Below are positions 8,811 through 17,462 of a stretch of 64,000 nucleotides of DNA, piece after piece. This stretch comes from Saccharicrinis sp963663905 (GTDB lineage Bacteria; Bacteroidota; Bacteroidia; Bacteroidales; Marinilabiliaceae). A program made the translations under genes and the position numbers. How positions within the stretch are numbered: the stretch's first letter is position 1; every line of letters starts with the position of its first letter. The stretch is taken from contig OY760657.1 of NCBI GenBank assembly GCA_963663905.2, positions 4,216,001-4,280,000 on the forward strand, written 5' to 3'. The notes under the pieces are model-generated. The model did not search any database, was not told where the DNA came from, and saw only the letters and a list, made by a program, of their open reading frames with translations.

Positions 8811-9452
8811 TTATCACCCAACCTTAAATTACTTAGAACTTTATTTGGGAGAATTTTTGAGATTGTAAATTGTTGAATCAATTTGCGCCACGCACGCCAC
8901 TCACGGCAATAATTAATAAGTTGAGATGGATCTCTGGAACTTTAGGTTAAGTTCTTGATTCTGGGGTTTGGAATTTCTCAGGTTTGTTTGGTTTTAAAAC
9001 CTATGTAGGTTTTAGTGGTTAGGATTAGCTAAGTTGGATTGTTATTCTGGTCAGTTGGTTTTTTGCATGTAGCAAAAGGTTTGGAGGTTTACGTTCTATT
9101 TAGCCGCCATCTTCCTGTCTCTCGAACGCAAATTTTGGTAAAGGTTTAGTTGTTTAAACACTTGCAAAAGGTAGAGGTGGAGTTCGCTCAAAAATGGTCC
9201 GTGCTGGTTTTGTAGTTGTATTTTGACAGTGATTTTTGTTTGTTGTAATTTGGAGATGCAGTTGTTTGTACTTCTTTTATAAAAGTTTAGGGAGTTGGTT
9301 GGTTCTTTTGTATAACAAAAAGGCAGGGTGTAACAAAGTAAAAAAGCCATGTGTGAATTCCGTTATTTGAAATTTAATATTTAATATATAAGTTTGGTGA
9401 GGCTAAATAGACTAAGCAGTACTATAGGTACACACGTCTTTTTTACCAAACG
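8811..9452 (+). repeat. Non-coding promoter cassette, copy 1 (cassette 1)
   Basis: First of ten copies of one ~600-650 bp cassette beginning TTATCACCC. No plus-strand gene is present. A minus-strand frame starting in the attC is open here but broken in other copies, so it is not counted as a gene. Its attC carries a promoter that faces cassette 2. Confidence 0.8.
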
Positions 9453-9458
9453 TTGTAG
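9326..9458 (+). repeat. attC-like site of cassette 1
   Basis: R'' GGGTGTAAC at 9326 is joined to an arm starting AAAGTAAAAAAGCCATGTGT. The other arm is ACACACGTC-TTTTTTACC-AAACGTT, with the junction at G9452. R'' is nearly, not exactly, complementary to TTATCACCC. Confidence 0.85.
9366..9396 (+). promoter_or_regulatory. Promoter in attC of cassette 1
   Basis: TTTG at 9366-9369, 19 bases, TAAGTTTG at 9389-9396. It is 77 bases upstream of the next ATG (9473). Confidence 0.7.
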
Positions 9459-9472
9459 CCAATTTTAAGAAA

Positions 9473-9781
9473 ATGAAAGTGCGAATTTTAATACTATTTT
9501 TATTTGCTTCCTGTTTTGCTCAAGCACAAACAGATACCTTAATTATTCGGGGTGAACCGTTTTATAATGCACAGCCCGAAATGTATTTAATAATTGATAC
9601 CGTAAAACTTCAACTTGATAGCATTTCAGTAAAAAGGCTTGAACCAAAGTGGATAAAGAAAATTGAAGTTATAAAAAGTCAAGAATACAAATTAGTTTAT
9701 GGAAATACTGACGGTGTCATTTTTATATATCCCAAAAGAAGACATAGAAAAAGAATTATTAAACTTTATGAATATGAATAA
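9473..9781 (+). CDS. Secreted small protein with TonB-plug-like tail
   Basis: 102 residues with a signal peptide (about 1-19, cleavage after AQA). The C-terminal half resembles the end of a TonB-receptor plug domain: an IKKIEVIK stretch followed by YGNTDGVIFIYPK, as in SusC-type plugs where a YG..GVI motif precedes a basic stretch. It is far too short for a receptor, so it is either a free plug-like periplasmic protein or a fold relative. It shares cassette 2 with the overlapping gene at 9774. The function is unknown. Confidence 0.75.
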   Translation: MKVRILILFLFASCFAQAQTDTLIIRGEPFYNAQPEMYLIIDTVKLQLDSISVKRLEPKWIKKIEVIKSQEYKLVYGNTDGVIFIYPKRRHRKRIIKLYEYE

Positions 9782-10166
9782 ACGATTTATTAAGCGTGGA
9801 ATAATAACGACTATAATACTTTTAAGTATTGGAATTATTTCACTTCCTGTTTATTTTATATTCTCTCCAGAAATATCAAATTTCTTTAACAGGACTGACT
9901 TTGATCGTAAAACTTGGATTAATTGGGAAGAAACTGAGACTACTGCTTGTTTGCGCTGGGATATGACTCATGACTTACTTAAGAAATATGATTTATTGAC
10001 GATGTCGGAAAGTGAACTAGTTGAATTATTAGGAGATCCAGATAGCAAGAATAAAACCACATATAGATATTATTTAGGAATGTCTAGGCATGGCATTGAT
10101 ACTGGTTCATTGATAATTACAATAAAGGATGAAAAAGTAATTGAATATGATATCTGGCATGGATAA
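9774..10166 (+). CDS. Membrane-anchored BamE/SmpA-like small protein
   Basis: About 130 residues, with one N-terminal transmembrane helix (roughly 8-30). A motif like MSESELVELLGDPD follows, typical of the BamE/SmpA fold, where a helix is followed by a G-x-P turn, then a YYLG strand. The start is taken at the ATG at 9774 (9768 is also possible), overlapping the previous stop and suggesting translational coupling. A longer upstream start would run far into the first gene and is rejected. The role is unknown. Confidence 0.75.
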   Translation: MNKRFIKRGIITTIILLSIGIISLPVYFIFSPEISNFFNRTDFDRKTWINWEETETTACLRWDMTHDLLKKYDLLTMSESELVELLGDPDSKNKTTYRYYLGMSRHGIDTGSLIITIKDEKVIEYDIWHG

Positions 10167-10172
10167 AAAACT

Positions 10173-10370
10173 GGCTACAACAATGCATAATAAAACATAA
10201 GGGCGACAGTGGTTTAGAAAGGTTTGCACATTAAATTAGCTCCGCCAAATCTACGATTTGACGGTTTGTTTAAAAAGACTAAATTTGTGTCTAATCGTAA
10301 ATTTGGCTCGGTGCAAACTGGAAACGAAAGAGCTTGAAATCCCTTACGTTTCATATGCCAAACGTTATCA
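10173..10370 (+). repeat. attC-like site of cassette 2
   Basis: R'' GGCTACAAC matches the cassette start TTGTAGCC (9453). ~198 nt, of the family with an internal CGCCAAATC...GATTTG hairpin. Junction at G10364. Confidence 0.85.
10257..10287 (+). promoter_or_regulatory. Promoter-like motif in attC of cassette 2
   Basis: TTTG at 10257, 19 bases, TAAATTTG at 10280-10287. The TTTG words also take part in hairpin pairing, so part of the match may be structural. Confidence 0.45.
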
Positions 10371-10987
10371 CCCAACCTTAAATACTTAGAACTTTATTTG
10401 GGAGAATTTTTGAGATTGTAAATTGTTGAATCAATTTGCGCCACGCACGCCAACGCACGGCAAAAAATAATAAGTTGAGTTGGTTCTCAGGGATTTTAGG
10501 TTTAGTTATTGGTTTTGGGGTTTTTGAATATTCTCAGAGATGTCAGGTTTTAAATCTTAAGCGTTTTATAGTGGTTAGGATTAGCTAAGTTGTTTTGTTA
10601 TTCTGGTCAGTTGTTTTTTTTGCATGTAGCAAAAGGTTTGGAGGTTTACGTTCTATTTAGCCGCCATCTTCCTGTCTCTCGAACGCAAATCTCGGTAAAG
10701 GTTTGGAATTTTAAACTCTTGTAGGAGGGTAAGGTGGAGTTCGCTCAAAAATTGGTCGTGTTGGTTTTGTAGCTGTATTTAGGAGCGTTTGTGATGCTTA
10801 AAGTTGTTGCTTTACTAAAGTTTATAGGTTTAGTTGGTTCACTGGGACAACAAAAAGGCAGGGTGTAACAAAGTAAAAAAGCCATGTGTAAATTCCGTTA
10901 TTTGAAATTTAGAATTTAATATATAAGTTTGGTGAGGCTAAATTGGTGTAGTTGCAATTTGAGTACACACGTCTCTTTTACCGAACG
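10365..10987 (+). repeat. Non-coding promoter cassette, copy 2 (cassette 3)
   Basis: Almost base-for-base the same as copy 10 (40762-41385). The minus-strand frame open in copy 1 is interrupted here. Confidence 0.8.
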
Positions 10988-10993
10988 TTATCA
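10861..10993 (+). repeat. attC-like site of cassette 3
   Basis: R'' GGGTGTAAC at 10861; junction G10987. The next cassette is another copy of the same unit, making a tandem pair. Confidence 0.85.
10901..10931 (+). promoter_or_regulatory. Promoter in attC of cassette 3
   Basis: TTTG at 10901-10904, 19 bases, TAAGTTTG at 10924-10931. It reads into the next non-coding copy. Confidence 0.65.
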
Positions 10994-11611
10994 CCCAACC
11001 TTAAATTACTTAGAACTTTATTTGGGAGTATTTTTGAGTTTGTAGGTTGTTGAATCAATTTGCGCCACGCACGCCAACGCACGGCAAAAAATAATAAGTT
11101 GAGTTGGTTCTCAGGAACTTTAGGTTGAGTTCTTGGTTTTGGGGTTTTTGAATATTCTCAGGGATATCTGGTTTTAAATGTTATGGAGTTTTTTGAGATT
11201 TGAATTAGCTAAGTTGTTTTGTTATTCTGGTCAGTTGGTTTTTTAGCATGTAGCAAAAGGTTTGGAGGTTTACGTTCTATTTAGCCGCCATCTTCCTGTC
11301 TCTCGAACGCAAATCTCGGTAAAGGTTTGGAATTTTAAACTCTTGTAGGAGGGTAAGGTGGAGTTCGCTCAAAAATTGGTCGTGTTGGTTTTGTAGCTGT
11401 ATTTAGGAGCGTTTGTGATGCTTAAAGTTGTTGCTTTGTAAAAGTTTAGGGATTTGGTTGGTTCTTTTGTACAACAAAAAGGCAGGGTGTAACAAAGTAA
11501 AAAAGCCATGTGTGAATTCCGTTATTTGAAATTTAATATTTAATATATAAGTTTGGTGAGGCTAAATAGACTAAGCAGTACTATAGGTACACATGTCTTT
11601 TTTACCAAACG
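10988..11611 (+). repeat. Non-coding promoter cassette, copy 3 (cassette 4)
   Basis: A mosaic. The middle matches copy 2 and the last ~150 bases match copy 1, including the unusual ACTAAGCAGTACTATAGG segment, suggesting recombination between copies. Confidence 0.8.
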
Positions 11612-11617
11612 TTACCA
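11485..11617 (+). repeat. attC-like site of cassette 4
   Basis: R'' GGGTGTAAC at 11485; junction G11611. Confidence 0.85.
11525..11555 (+). promoter_or_regulatory. Promoter in attC of cassette 4
   Basis: TTTG 11525-11528, 19 bases, TAAGTTTG 11548-11555. It is positioned to drive the glycosylase-like pair whose first ATG is at 11637. Confidence 0.7.
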
Positions 11618-11636
11618 GCTATTTTAAAGACAGCAC

Positions 11637-12257
11637 ATGCAAACTATTGAGCAGTTTATTAAAGATTTAGAAAACGAAAATTTGGACAAATTCGGATTTT
11701 CAGAAAATCTGTATGCAGGAAATAGTAGGGAAAGTATCATCCGAAAACATAACTTATTGACTTATCTTGAAAAAATGAAATCTTTAAGACCTAAGTTCTT
11801 GCTACTTGGAGAAGCCCCTGGTTATAAAGGCTGTAGGTTGACTGGAGTTCCATTCACAAGCGAAAAGATATTAGCCAATCATTCATTTTTTAAGGACTCT
11901 GGTTTTGAGTTTATAAATGAAAAGTTGGAAAGTGAACAATCAGCCACAATAGTTTGGAATGTATTGCAGGACTTAAAAAGCAAACCGTTAATTTGGAATA
12001 TCTTTCCGTTCCACCCCTATGATGGAACTAATTACTATACAAACCGAACCCCAAGCGGAAATGAATTAGAATTAGGGAAAAAGTATCTGATTAAATTGCT
12101 TGAAATTTTTGAAATAGACATAATTGCAGCAGTCGGGAGAAAACCAGAATCAAAATTAGAAGATATTGGAACTAAATATAAGTATGTCAGACACCCTGCA
12201 AATGGAGGAAAAAATAAATTCGTTGATGGAATTAATGAAATAGTTGAAGAATTATGA
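11637..12257 (+). CDS. Uracil-DNA glycosylase-like protein
   Basis: 206 residues. LLLGEAPGYKGCRLTGVPFTS (about 56-76) matches the G-E-A-PG motif that holds the water-activating loop in uracil-DNA glycosylase superfamily proteins. WNIFPFHP and AVGRKPE follow, and YVRHPANGG near the C-terminus matches the H-P loop that inserts into DNA. It probably excises or recognises a damaged or modified base. Which base is unknown, and binding without catalysis is possible. The gene overlaps the next by four bases (ATGA), so the two form a coupled pair. It is driven by the promoter in cassette 4's attC. Confidence 0.8.
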   Translation: MQTIEQFIKDLENENLDKFGFSENLYAGNSRESIIRKHNLLTYLEKMKSLRPKFLLLGEAPGYKGCRLTGVPFTSEKILANHSFFKDSGFEFINEKLESEQSATIVWNVLQDLKSKPLIWNIFPFHPYDGTNYYTNRTPSGNELELGKKYLIKLLEIFEIDIIAAVGRKPESKLEDIGTKYKYVRHPANGGKNKFVDGINEIVEEL

Positions 12258-12835
12258 AATTTAACTACTTGACATACGAAAAACTTAAGGGTGACGCTGA
12301 AAAATTTTCAGTAGGTGAAAATGATTCTTATATTAAAACATATCCCGAGTTTTTAAAGTATTTTACCTCATTGGAAAGAATCGAAATACACCATCTTATT
12401 ATTTCCAGTCATTTCGTATATGGTTGGATGCCAACTATTATTCATTTAGAAATAAGAGATATTGACCAAGTTTTATTATTGCTTAACGCTGTAAAATCGG
12501 GACAAACCTTGAATCGGGAAGAAATCGAAAAATTAAAGTCATGTATTAATAATTCAATGGTAGGACTTTCAAAGCTTTTGCACTTTATTAATCCAGCAGA
12601 ATATGCGATTTGGGATAGTCGGATTTTCAAATACATAACTGCCAAAAAATCTCAATATGGGATTGATAAAGCTGAAAACTATCTTGACTATCTGGGAAAA
12701 ATGAAAGAAATATCAAACCACGAGAATTATTTATTTTTACATAATATGATTGAAAAACATTTTAATTATTCGTTGACTCCAATGAGAGCAATTGAGATTT
12801 TAATGTTTGAGACTGATAGGAAAAATAGTAATTAA
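12254..12835 (+). CDS. Partner of the glycosylase-like protein, unknown function
   Basis: 193 residues, mostly helical, no signal peptide or TM helix. The stretch GLSKLLHFINPAEYAIWDSR (about 102-121) resembles a conserved motif in helical proteins found near DNA glycosylases and restriction-type genes. I cannot assign an activity. Translational overlap with the glycosylase-like gene implies that the two act together, possibly on a modified base. Confidence 0.65.
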   Translation: MKFNYLTYEKLKGDAEKFSVGENDSYIKTYPEFLKYFTSLERIEIHHLIISSHFVYGWMPTIIHLEIRDIDQVLLLLNAVKSGQTLNREEIEKLKSCINNSMVGLSKLLHFINPAEYAIWDSRIFKYITAKKSQYGIDKAENYLDYLGKMKEISNHENYLFLHNMIEKHFNYSLTPMRAIEILMFETDRKNSN

Positions 12836-12845
12836 ATAAAAAACA

Positions 12846-12854
12846 GCTGGTAAC
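12846..12854 (+). repeat. attC-like site of cassette 5, left part (R'' box)
   Basis: GCTGGTAAC, the reverse complement of the cassette start TTACCAGC (11612). The rest of the site is displaced to 15312 by an IS91-like element. Confidence 0.85.
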
Positions 12855-13208
12855 ACTTAGCCTCTAATGTAGGGTTGCTTGCACACCCTACACATTGGAG
12901 GATTTGTTGAACTAAACAATATTCCAGCAACAATTTGGTAAAATGTTGTATATGTGTTATTTATACGTAGTGGTTTTAATCGTATTTTTTAAGCTTTGGT
13001 ATTGGATTTTAGCAGTGATATTATAGCCATTTTCCTGAGTAATTATTGCATTAAAATAACTTATTGAATACATTATTGTTTTTTTACGAATTTAATTAGG
13101 CTTTTACTGGTTTATGCACAATGTTTTTTACCAACCAAACATACTTTTCCCATTTACACGATAGAGGTGTATTATTTAATATTGATATATGGTTGTTGCC
13201 GAATAAAA

Positions 13209-14387
13209 TCAGCAAACAGGAGGAGCTCTTTTTCTGGAATAAGATTTTATCAATTCCAGTTCACCACCACAATCTTTACAATGTATTAAAGAGCGTTTTC
13301 CAAATTTAAGTTCTACTACCTGCGCTCTTGAAAGCTTAATGGTATTGATTTTTACCATTAAGTCATTACGTAACAAGGCCAGGCATTTTGTTTTGTTTCT
13401 GGAGCCTAAAAATCCCAGGTGTCTGATACGTCTAAAATAAGGAGGAACGATATGTTCAATAAATCTTTTTAAGAATTCAACACCGGTAATAGTCTGCGTT
13501 ACTGTTTTGTAGTTATCTTTTCTGTTGCACCATTTAAAAGTAACATGAGTATCAGTAACTTTTAAAATACGCGCATTGGAGATAGCTACCCGGTGTGAGT
13601 ATCTACCCAAATATTCGACAATAGAAAGAGGCGATCCAAAGGCTTGTTTAGCATATACTACCCAAGGTTCCGGGATCAAATCTTGAGGTACAAACTTATT
13701 GATTTTACCCTGTTGTTTAAGTTTACGCAGCTTTTTGGCAAAAATGGCACTAAACTTATCTGACATTTGTTTCACATCGAATAGAAAGTCACCATTGCTT
13801 TTGGTTGTTTTCCATTTACCATTTTTATCAATACCCCCAGCAGGAATAATATAATGCACATGGGGATGATATTTAAGTTGCTGATCCCAGGTGTGCAGAA
13901 TGGCAATGGCCCCAGGCTGTGCCCCAAGAAGCTTAGTGTCTTTGGCAAAATGACAAATAGTTTCCCATGATTTTTCAAACAAAAGGTTGTACATGGTTTC
14001 TCTGTTAAACCGGAAGAGTTCCAATAGTAAATGCGGAACCGTAAACACCACATGATAATACTTAACCGGGAGCAGATCTTGTTTACGATCATCAATCCAA
14101 AGTTCTTTATCGATCCCCTGACACCTTGGACAATGTCTGTTTCTGCAACTGTGCATCACATAATGCACCGAACCACAAGAAGAGCATGCCAAAACCGAAC
14201 CTCCTAGTTCAGGAGTTCTGCAAGAAGCTAAAGCCTTAAGCACTTTAAGTTGGTTTTTGGTAAGTCCTCTTGTTTTTAATAATTGCGGTAGAAACCTACG
14301 AATGATATCTCCAATGGAGTTTTGATCATACATTGGGATACATTTTTGATAAGGGACTAAAACCAGCATTAGGCGCAGATTGAGCAA
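13209..14387 (-). CDS. IS91-family Y2 transposase (type A, copy 1)
   Basis: 392 residues. The N-terminal zinc-binding domain has CSSC followed by CRNRHCPRC. The HUH motif is in KYHPHVHYIIPAGG, and the paired tyrosines lie in EYLGRYSHRVAISN. It performs single-strand, rolling-circle-type transposition. Its start overlaps the end of the recombinase gene by 62 bases, so both probably form one operon. The length is normal for the family. Confidence 0.93.
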   Translation of the reverse strand: MLNLRLMLVLVPYQKCIPMYDQNSIGDIIRRFLPQLLKTRGLTKNQLKVLKALASCRTPELGGSVLACSSCGSVHYVMHSCRNRHCPRCQGIDKELWIDDRKQDLLPVKYYHVVFTVPHLLLELFRFNRETMYNLLFEKSWETICHFAKDTKLLGAQPGAIAILHTWDQQLKYHPHVHYIIPAGGIDKNGKWKTTKSNGDFLFDVKQMSDKFSAIFAKKLRKLKQQGKINKFVPQDLIPEPWVVYAKQAFGSPLSIVEYLGRYSHRVAISNARILKVTDTHVTFKWCNRKDNYKTVTQTITGVEFLKRFIEHIVPPYFRRIRHLGFLGSRNKTKCLALLRNDLMVKINTIKLSRAQVVELKFGKRSLIHCKDCGGELELIKSYSRKRAPPVC

Positions 14388-15213
14388 TATGCAGATACAT
14401 CATCGTAGTTCGAATTTCAGCATGGCCCATCTGATTTTTAACACTGACAATATCCAGTCCCATTTCTAACAGATGGGTGGCATAACTATGTCGGAGTGTA
14501 TGTATACAAACGGGTTTATTGATACCTGCTTTTTTAACAGCAGCTCTAAAAGCATGTCTTACGCCTGTTTGGCTTAGTTGCTGCCCCCTGATTTTACCAT
14601 TAAACACCCATGTTTGAGGACAGACGGTTTGAAAATATTTGTGAAAGCCCCGAATGGTAAGAGAAGACATTGGAACATAGCGATCTTTTTTGTGTTTTGA
14701 TTGTCGAATGTGTATTTGTTTACGGTCAAAATCCAGATCAACAATCTTAAGATTGATAACTTCAGAAATACGAAGTCCACAGTCATATATGACTGCAAAT
14801 AAGACTTTGTGTTTTAAAAGTTTAGGTGTATTTAATAAAGTTTTAATTTCCTTTTGTGATAAAACAACAGGTAATGCCTTACTGCTTTTAATAGAAGGAA
14901 GAGCCAGATAAAGTTCTTTGTTTTTGAACATGGTAAACATGGTTCTTAAACCATAAACCAGATGTTTAAAAGAGCTTTTGCTTGGCTTTTCATTGAGTTG
15001 AAGTTCGAATAAATACTCTTCCATTTGGTCAATGGATAGCTCCAGAGGAGAACTGTTAAAATGCAGTACCATTTTAGAAATCTGCATCAGATAATTACGG
15101 GTGCAGGATTCAGACTTTCCTGCAATGGTGTATTTACGCAAAAATTGTTCGCTGATTAATTTAAACTCAGGCACAGCTTTAACAGCTTGCTGTAGGTAAG
15201 ATTCTCTACTCAT
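14326..15213 (-). CDS. Tyrosine recombinase of IS type A, copy 1
   Basis: 295 residues. Catalytic residues are visible in YDCGLRISEVINL, HTLRHSYATHLL and MGHAEIRTTMMYLH (Tyr nucleophile). The IntI-type insertion is absent. Such recombinases accompany several IS91-like elements; the exact role is unsettled, perhaps resolving or directing insertion to folded sites. The start ATG at 15213 lies ~100 bases from the element end. Confidence 0.9.
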   Translation of the reverse strand: MSRESYLQQAVKAVPEFKLISEQFLRKYTIAGKSESCTRNYLMQISKMVLHFNSSPLELSIDQMEEYLFELQLNEKPSKSSFKHLVYGLRTMFTMFKNKELYLALPSIKSSKALPVVLSQKEIKTLLNTPKLLKHKVLFAVIYDCGLRISEVINLKIVDLDFDRKQIHIRQSKHKKDRYVPMSSLTIRGFHKYFQTVCPQTWVFNGKIRGQQLSQTGVRHAFRAAVKKAGINKPVCIHTLRHSYATHLLEMGLDIVSVKNQMGHAEIRTTMMYLHIAQSAPNAGFSPLSKMYPNV

Positions 15214-15311
15214 TATATTTATGTTTAAAATTAATAATGGTAGAAGATGTAATTATCTTACGATTTTTGTTAGTTTTAGCCTAAGCTCCCGCTCTGCGGG
15301 TTTAGTTCAAC

Positions 15312-15501
15312 AAAGTATATAAAACATAAGGGCGACAGTGGTTTACGAAACTTTTGTGCATATAATCAAGTCCGCCAAATCTGCGATTTGACGAATTGTT
15401 TAATTAGTTTAAATTTGTGTCAATTCGCAAATTTGGCTACGTGCAAACTTGATAGGAAAGTGTTTCAAATCTCTTACGTTTCATATACGTGGCCGTTGTA
15501 G
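15312..15501 (+). repeat. attC-like site of cassette 5, right part
   Basis: Starts AAAGTATATAAAACATAAGG after the IS. Same family as the cassette 2 site. Junction G15495. Confidence 0.8.
15387..15417 (+). promoter_or_regulatory. Promoter-like motif in attC of cassette 5
   Basis: TTTG 15387-15390, 19 bases, TAAATTTG 15410-15417. The spacer sequence differs from that in cassette 2's site but has the same length. Confidence 0.45.
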
Positions 15502-15529
15502 CGCATATCCACAAGACCCGACACGAAAT

Positions 15530-16249
15530 ATGAAATATATTAAACTAAATAAGAATTGGAATGCTGAGCCAAACGCTCCTGACCCAGTTGTATCAAAAAC
15601 AGATGAAGGAATAGAATTGACTTTTTTGCTCAATCCTTTTGTATACCAACATATAGATGATGATGACACAGGTACTCTTGAGTTTTTTGATGTTTATGCC
15701 TACAGATTAGGTTCGACTAATGACGAAGGATATTTCCGCGGTCAATTTAGATTTAAAAATGAACAACTACCTTGGGGTGAATTTTATGAGTTAATTGATT
15801 CAAAATGGAAAAAAGATTTTCCTGATGATAAGGTGATACTAGATGATTCTATTAAAAAAAGTAAACTTAGACATTTTATCTTTTTTCTTAGAGATGAAAC
15901 ATTTGAATGTTTAGCTCTTGATTACCATTTTACATTCACGGACAAAATATCAGATGAACTTGAAAAAAAATATCCAAAAGGATACTTGAATCATTACTTT
16001 GCAATGTTTGCTTCTCAGTTTGACAAGCCGACTCTTGATAATTATAAAACCTACACTGATTTGTATATTCAAATGGAAGGTAAAGATGAGTTCGTTGATT
16101 TAAAAAAAGAACTTAAAATTATAAAAACGAATAATGACCTTGATTCTTATCTGAAAATCGCCAATTATTTTGAGATTGAAAATTTTGGGATTGAGCAGTT
16201 GAATGAAATGATTAAAGTAATAGAGACATATAAGATTGATAATAAATAA
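15530..16249 (+). CDS. Hypothetical protein of cassette 6
   Basis: 239 residues, acidic, no signal peptide or TM helix. The start is the first ATG inside the cassette; a longer in-frame start would lie in the attC. The N-terminal KNWNAEPNAPDPVV and the later GSTNDEGYFRGQFRF with WGEFYEL recur in a family of cassette or immunity-type hypothetical proteins as I recall them. No catalytic motif can be named. Confidence 0.75.
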   Translation: MKYIKLNKNWNAEPNAPDPVVSKTDEGIELTFLLNPFVYQHIDDDDTGTLEFFDVYAYRLGSTNDEGYFRGQFRFKNEQLPWGEFYELIDSKWKKDFPDDKVILDDSIKKSKLRHFIFFLRDETFECLALDYHFTFTDKISDELEKKYPKGYLNHYFAMFASQFDKPTLDNYKTYTDLYIQMEGKDEFVDLKKELKIIKTNNDLDSYLKIANYFEIENFGIEQLNEMIKVIETYKIDNK

Positions 16250-16257
16250 AATACGAC

Positions 16258-16389
16258 GCTACAACAATATGTATAGTGCATGCGGGTTTCAGCGTTTTTC
16301 GAGCATTCGTGGCTCGTAAAAAAAGTTGGTGTAAACTGACAGGAAATCGCTTCGTAATCTCGCACGACACCATACATTTAACATTGTGT
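16258..16389 (+). repeat. attC-like site of cassette 6 with altered crossover base
   Basis: R'' GCTACAAC matches TTGTAGC at 15496. The right end reads AACATTGTGTTT: A16383 stands where every other site has G. Confidence 0.75.
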
Positions 16390-16419
16390 TTCATTATAAG
16401 ACCACCGTACAAATGCAAA

Positions 16420-16728
16420 ATGATTAATAAAATGAAAATTCCAAAGATAAAATTGATAACCCAACCAGAAACCGAAGATGCAAAAGATGCGGTTGGATAT
16501 GAATGGAATGAAATTGCAGGAACAAGACATTATCTCGGAGGGACACCTGACGGACTTGAGGAAAAGGATTATCCTATTTGTGATAGTTGTGGAGAAAAAA
16601 TGACTTTTTATGCACAGGTTGACTCAATTGGAGATAAATATGATTTGGCAGATTGCATGGTGATTCACAATTTTGTATGCTTTGATTGTTTTGAGGTTAA
16701 ATGTCAATTGACACAAACCATTGCTTAA
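16420..16728 (+). CDS. Small zinc-binding protein, cassette 7
   Basis: About 102 residues from the ATG at 16420 (16432 is also possible; longer frames start in the attC). CDSCGEKMTFYAQ and a later FVCFDCFEV provide two CxxC pairs likely to bind zinc. The Cys-rich block and the preceding GGTPDG resemble the family of small proteins that carry an MTFYAQ-type strand near a CxxC pair. The function is unknown. Confidence 0.7.
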   Translation: MINKMKIPKIKLITQPETEDAKDAVGYEWNEIAGTRHYLGGTPDGLEEKDYPICDSCGEKMTFYAQVDSIGDKYDLADCMVIHNFVCFDCFEVKCQLTQTIA

Positions 16729-16804
16729 AGTTGCGGACTTATTAAAAAAAAGATTGATTGATGTCAGACTATTTGAAAATTGAACCAAATCTTTAAGAAA
16801 TTAA

Positions 16805-17317
16805 ATGACTGATATAGAAATAAAAGATAAGATATTAGAGATTTTCAATTCAGAAAGGAAAAATCCTTCAGCTGATTTTAACGAATCACACTTTATGGAT
16901 TTTCTGACTTATCGAGCTCATCCTAAAAACACGATAAAGAATTCATTTAGAGGTGTAAGAAAATATTATCGATTTATGGATAAACTGGAACTAGAATTTG
17001 GAATTTGTTTTTCGCTTCAAGATTTAGACAAATATTATAGTGTTGACCAATTGTGTAAAAAGGTACTTGACAGAATCAAGAAAGGAAAAGGCAATAACAT
17101 GATTCTAAAGAGGAGACTTGAAGAAAAAGAGAAGTACTATTTTGAAATTGCATTAATTCTGATTCTAGGAGGTGTTTATTATTGGCAAGGTATTAACTGG
17201 ATTTCAATTCTGCTTACTATTGGATTTGGGATTGTAATATATTGGATTTTAAGCAGTAAATTATACAGTAAGAAACATGATAAGAAACTTGCTGATAGAA
17301 TATTAGATAAGAAATAA
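16805..17317 (+). CDS. Hypothetical protein with C-terminal membrane hairpin, cassette 7
   Basis: 170 residues. The first ~110 are soluble and charged, then two transmembrane helices (about 117-150) end in a basic tail. No known motif. It follows the zinc protein by 76 bases in the same cassette. Confidence 0.65.
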   Translation: MTDIEIKDKILEIFNSERKNPSADFNESHFMDFLTYRAHPKNTIKNSFRGVRKYYRFMDKLELEFGICFSLQDLDKYYSVDQLCKKVLDRIKKGKGNNMILKRRLEEKEKYYFEIALILILGGVYYWQGINWISILLTIGFGIVIYWILSSKLYSKKHDKKLADRILDKK

Positions 17318-17321
17318 CGAA

Positions 17322-17453
17322 AACACAACAATGTGTATAGTGCACAAGGGTTTCAGAGGTTTTCGAGCGGTATCTCCCGCTTCAACTTTGGGTGGTAATT
17401 TGACAGGTTTGAAGCCCGAAATCCCTTACGACACCATACACTCAACGTTGCTA
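17322..17453 (+). repeat. attC-like site of cassette 7
   Basis: R'' AACACAAC matches the start TTGTGTTTC at 16384, confirming the cassette despite the A at 16383. Same family as sites 6 and 20 (GTATAGTGCA arm). Confidence 0.85.
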
Positions 17454-17462
17454 ACTATTGAA

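Larger units (their letters stand above)
12855..15311 (-). mobile_element. IS91-like element type A, copy 1
   Basis: 2457 bases, identical in length and apparently in sequence to copies 2 and 3. It lies between the R'' AAC and the rest of the attC, with an AAC on both edges (12852-12854 and 15309-15311). A hairpin at 12861-12901 marks the left end. The right end carries GCTCCCGCTCTGCGGG then TTTAGTTCAAC, so in its own sense the element begins GAAC next to a GTT target, as in IS91 relatives. It carries a recombinase and a Y2 transposase. Confidence 0.85.

Noticed and set aside
9096..9350. Minus-strand frame starting MAFLLCYTLPFC in the non-coding cassettes (also at 32142, 32737, 33490, 37427, 40465)
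   Set aside because: It starts in the attC and runs against the cassette direction; in copies 2, 3, 8 and 10 the frame is broken, and there is no plausible ribosome site. Not a conserved gene.
13121..13309. 62-residue plus-strand frame at the end of IS type A (also 29590, 45314)
   Set aside because: It overlaps the transposase gene on the other strand and is present only because the IS is identical in three copies.
16276..16419. Upstream in-frame extension of the zinc-binding gene of cassette 7
   Set aside because: The extension lies entirely in the preceding attC; the ATG at 16420 is inside the cassette.
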